Source of the DNA: JBKGYG01 sp046546235 | GTDB taxonomy: Bacteria; Bacillota; Clostridia; Lachnospirales; DSM-24629 | Length of the DNA: 52,723 nucleotides | Direction: 5' to 3' | Assembly (NCBI GenBank): GCA_046546235.1 | Contig: JBKGYG010000002.1 | Coordinates: 1 to 52,723, forward strand | In this document: piece by piece, positions 52,132 to 52,723 of the stretch | Layout: each line of letters begins with the position of its first letter | How positions within the stretch are numbered: the stretch's first letter is position 1 | Translations under genes and position numbers: made by a program | The notes under the pieces: model-generated | Told to the model about the DNA's origin: nothing | Databases searched by the model: none | The model's input: only the letters and a program-made list of their open reading frames with translations

Positions 52132-52723
52132 ATGCAAAATAGACAAGATAATATAATAACCGAACAAACATATAGATTATCTTTAATACCAATAATAATA
52201 ATAATTACTATAACTCCTTTAATTATATTTAGGACTGAAGTTAGTTATAATATTTTGCAACAAATCTTAATGGGAACTGATGATAGTAGTTACTATGATA
52301 TTTTTACTAATGCAAAAGCTATCTTTCTAATTATAATAACGGTAATTGGAATTCTATTTTTTGTTCTAGATAAGTTAATAAATAAACAGAAGGTGAAAAA
52401 ACTTAAATATTATTATTATTGCATTGGTATATATGGATTCTTTATCATTATTTCAACAATAACAGCAAAATACATAAGTTACTTTAAAGAGGAATATCAA
52501 TTAAATGATGTATACATAGATAACCAAATAGCATTATTTGGTTCTTGGGAAAGATTTGAAGGAATGTTTGTTTTATTAGCATATTTAATAATTCTTTTCT
52601 TGAGCATAAATGTTGTTAATAAAGAAAAGGATACGGTTCTACTAGTCAATTCATTACTTATATCTTCTTTTATAATAGGAATCATAGGTGTTTTTCAACT
52701 TTTTGGACTGAATTTTTTTGAAT
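52132..52723 (+). CDS. Polytopic membrane protein, possibly O-antigen ligase/polymerase-like (cut by the window end)
   Basis: An open frame from ATG 52132 (GAGAGG site upstream) runs to the window edge without a stop, giving 197 residues. Hydrophobic segments lie at about 17-35, 61-81, 96-113, 145-163 and 172-195. The segment GSWERFEGMFVLLAYLIILF resembles the RYEG motif of O-antigen ligase/Wzy-type proteins, but this is a weak resemblance. Function unknown; the rest is outside the window. Confidence 0.65.
   Translation, partial: MQNRQDNIITEQTYRLSLIPIIIIITITPLIIFRTEVSYNILQQILMGTDDSSYYDIFTNAKAIFLIIITVIGILFFVLDKLINKQKVKKLKYYYYCIGIYGFFIIISTITAKYISYFKEEYQLNDVYIDNQIALFGSWERFEGMFVLLAYLIILFLSINVVNKEKDTVLLVNSLLISSFIIGIIGVFQLFGLNFFE

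Noticed and set aside
1..52723. CRISPR arrays, tRNA and rRNA genes, prophage or transposase genes
   Set aside because: No regularly spaced direct repeats, no cloverleaf genes and no integrase or transposase motifs were seen on either strand.

Overview
This window looks like chromosomal DNA of a low-GC Gram-positive anaerobe of the class Clostridia. The signs are an AT-rich base composition with AGGAGG-type ribosome binding sites and many TTG/GTG starts. An oxygen-reducing flavodiiron protein, an [FeFe]-hydrogenase-type sensor, a hemerythrin and a small ferredoxin indicate anaerobic life. The gene orders dusB-(unknown)-greA-lysS and cdaA-cdaR-glmM-glmS, and a small protein resembling DUF6145, suggest a Lachnospirales-like lineage; this placement is inference. 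The window is mostly ordinary housekeeping DNA. No phage, transposase, CRISPR array, tRNA or rRNA was seen.

Layout. 1-4.4 kb: flavodiiron protein (minus strand), a Ktr/Trk potassium uptake pair and an rRNA/tRNA 2'-O-methyltransferase. 4.4-6.9 kb: a TPR membrane protein, NfeD, and a stomatin-like gene split by a frameshift at an A7 run. 6.9-17 kb: an envelope and lipid cluster with an LtaS-like sulfatase-fold enzyme, two tandem GT28/MGDG-synthase-type glycosyltransferases, a NodB deacetylase, a YkoP-like protein, a YbhN-type flippase-like protein, a patatin lipase and polyphosphate kinase. 17-25 kb: argF, birA, small proteins, coaX, dusB, an unknown gene, greA and lysS. 25-34 kb: a lipoprotein of the putative glycoside hydrolase (DUF4015) family, two unknown membrane proteins, then c-di-AMP synthesis (cdaA, cdaR) followed by glmM and glmS. 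34-36 kb: padR-fetA-fetB on the minus strand. 36-42 kb: a signalling block with a chemoreceptor, an orphan antitoxin-like gene, a hydrogenase-MCP fusion and a GGDEF-EAL protein. 42-45 kb: DUF4397 gene and remnant, a DUF1858-like mini-ORF, hemerythrin and ferredoxin. 45-52.7 kb: argC, degV, an unknown membrane protein, an amidase, a LacI regulator with a GH1 beta-glucosidase, and a membrane protein cut by the window end.

How genes connect. cdaA makes c-di-AMP, which in Firmicutes commonly controls Ktr/Trk potassium uptake, so the first and middle blocks may be functionally linked. argF and argC lie 28 kb apart but share an identical 12-bp palindrome over their -10 elements, which suggests one arginine repressor controls both. 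The lacI-GH1 pair has a consensus promoter followed by two LacI-type operators 31 bp apart.

The least ordinary items are the soluble hydrogenase-like chemoreceptor at 38.0-40.0 kb, a 330-bp element with about 44-bp terminal inverted repeats between cdaR and glmM, and families of short intergenic repeats, some GC-rich, scattered through the window. Local decay is also visible: the SPFH frameshift, a PAS domain with its core missing in the GGDEF-EAL protein, and a truncated DUF4397 paralogue.
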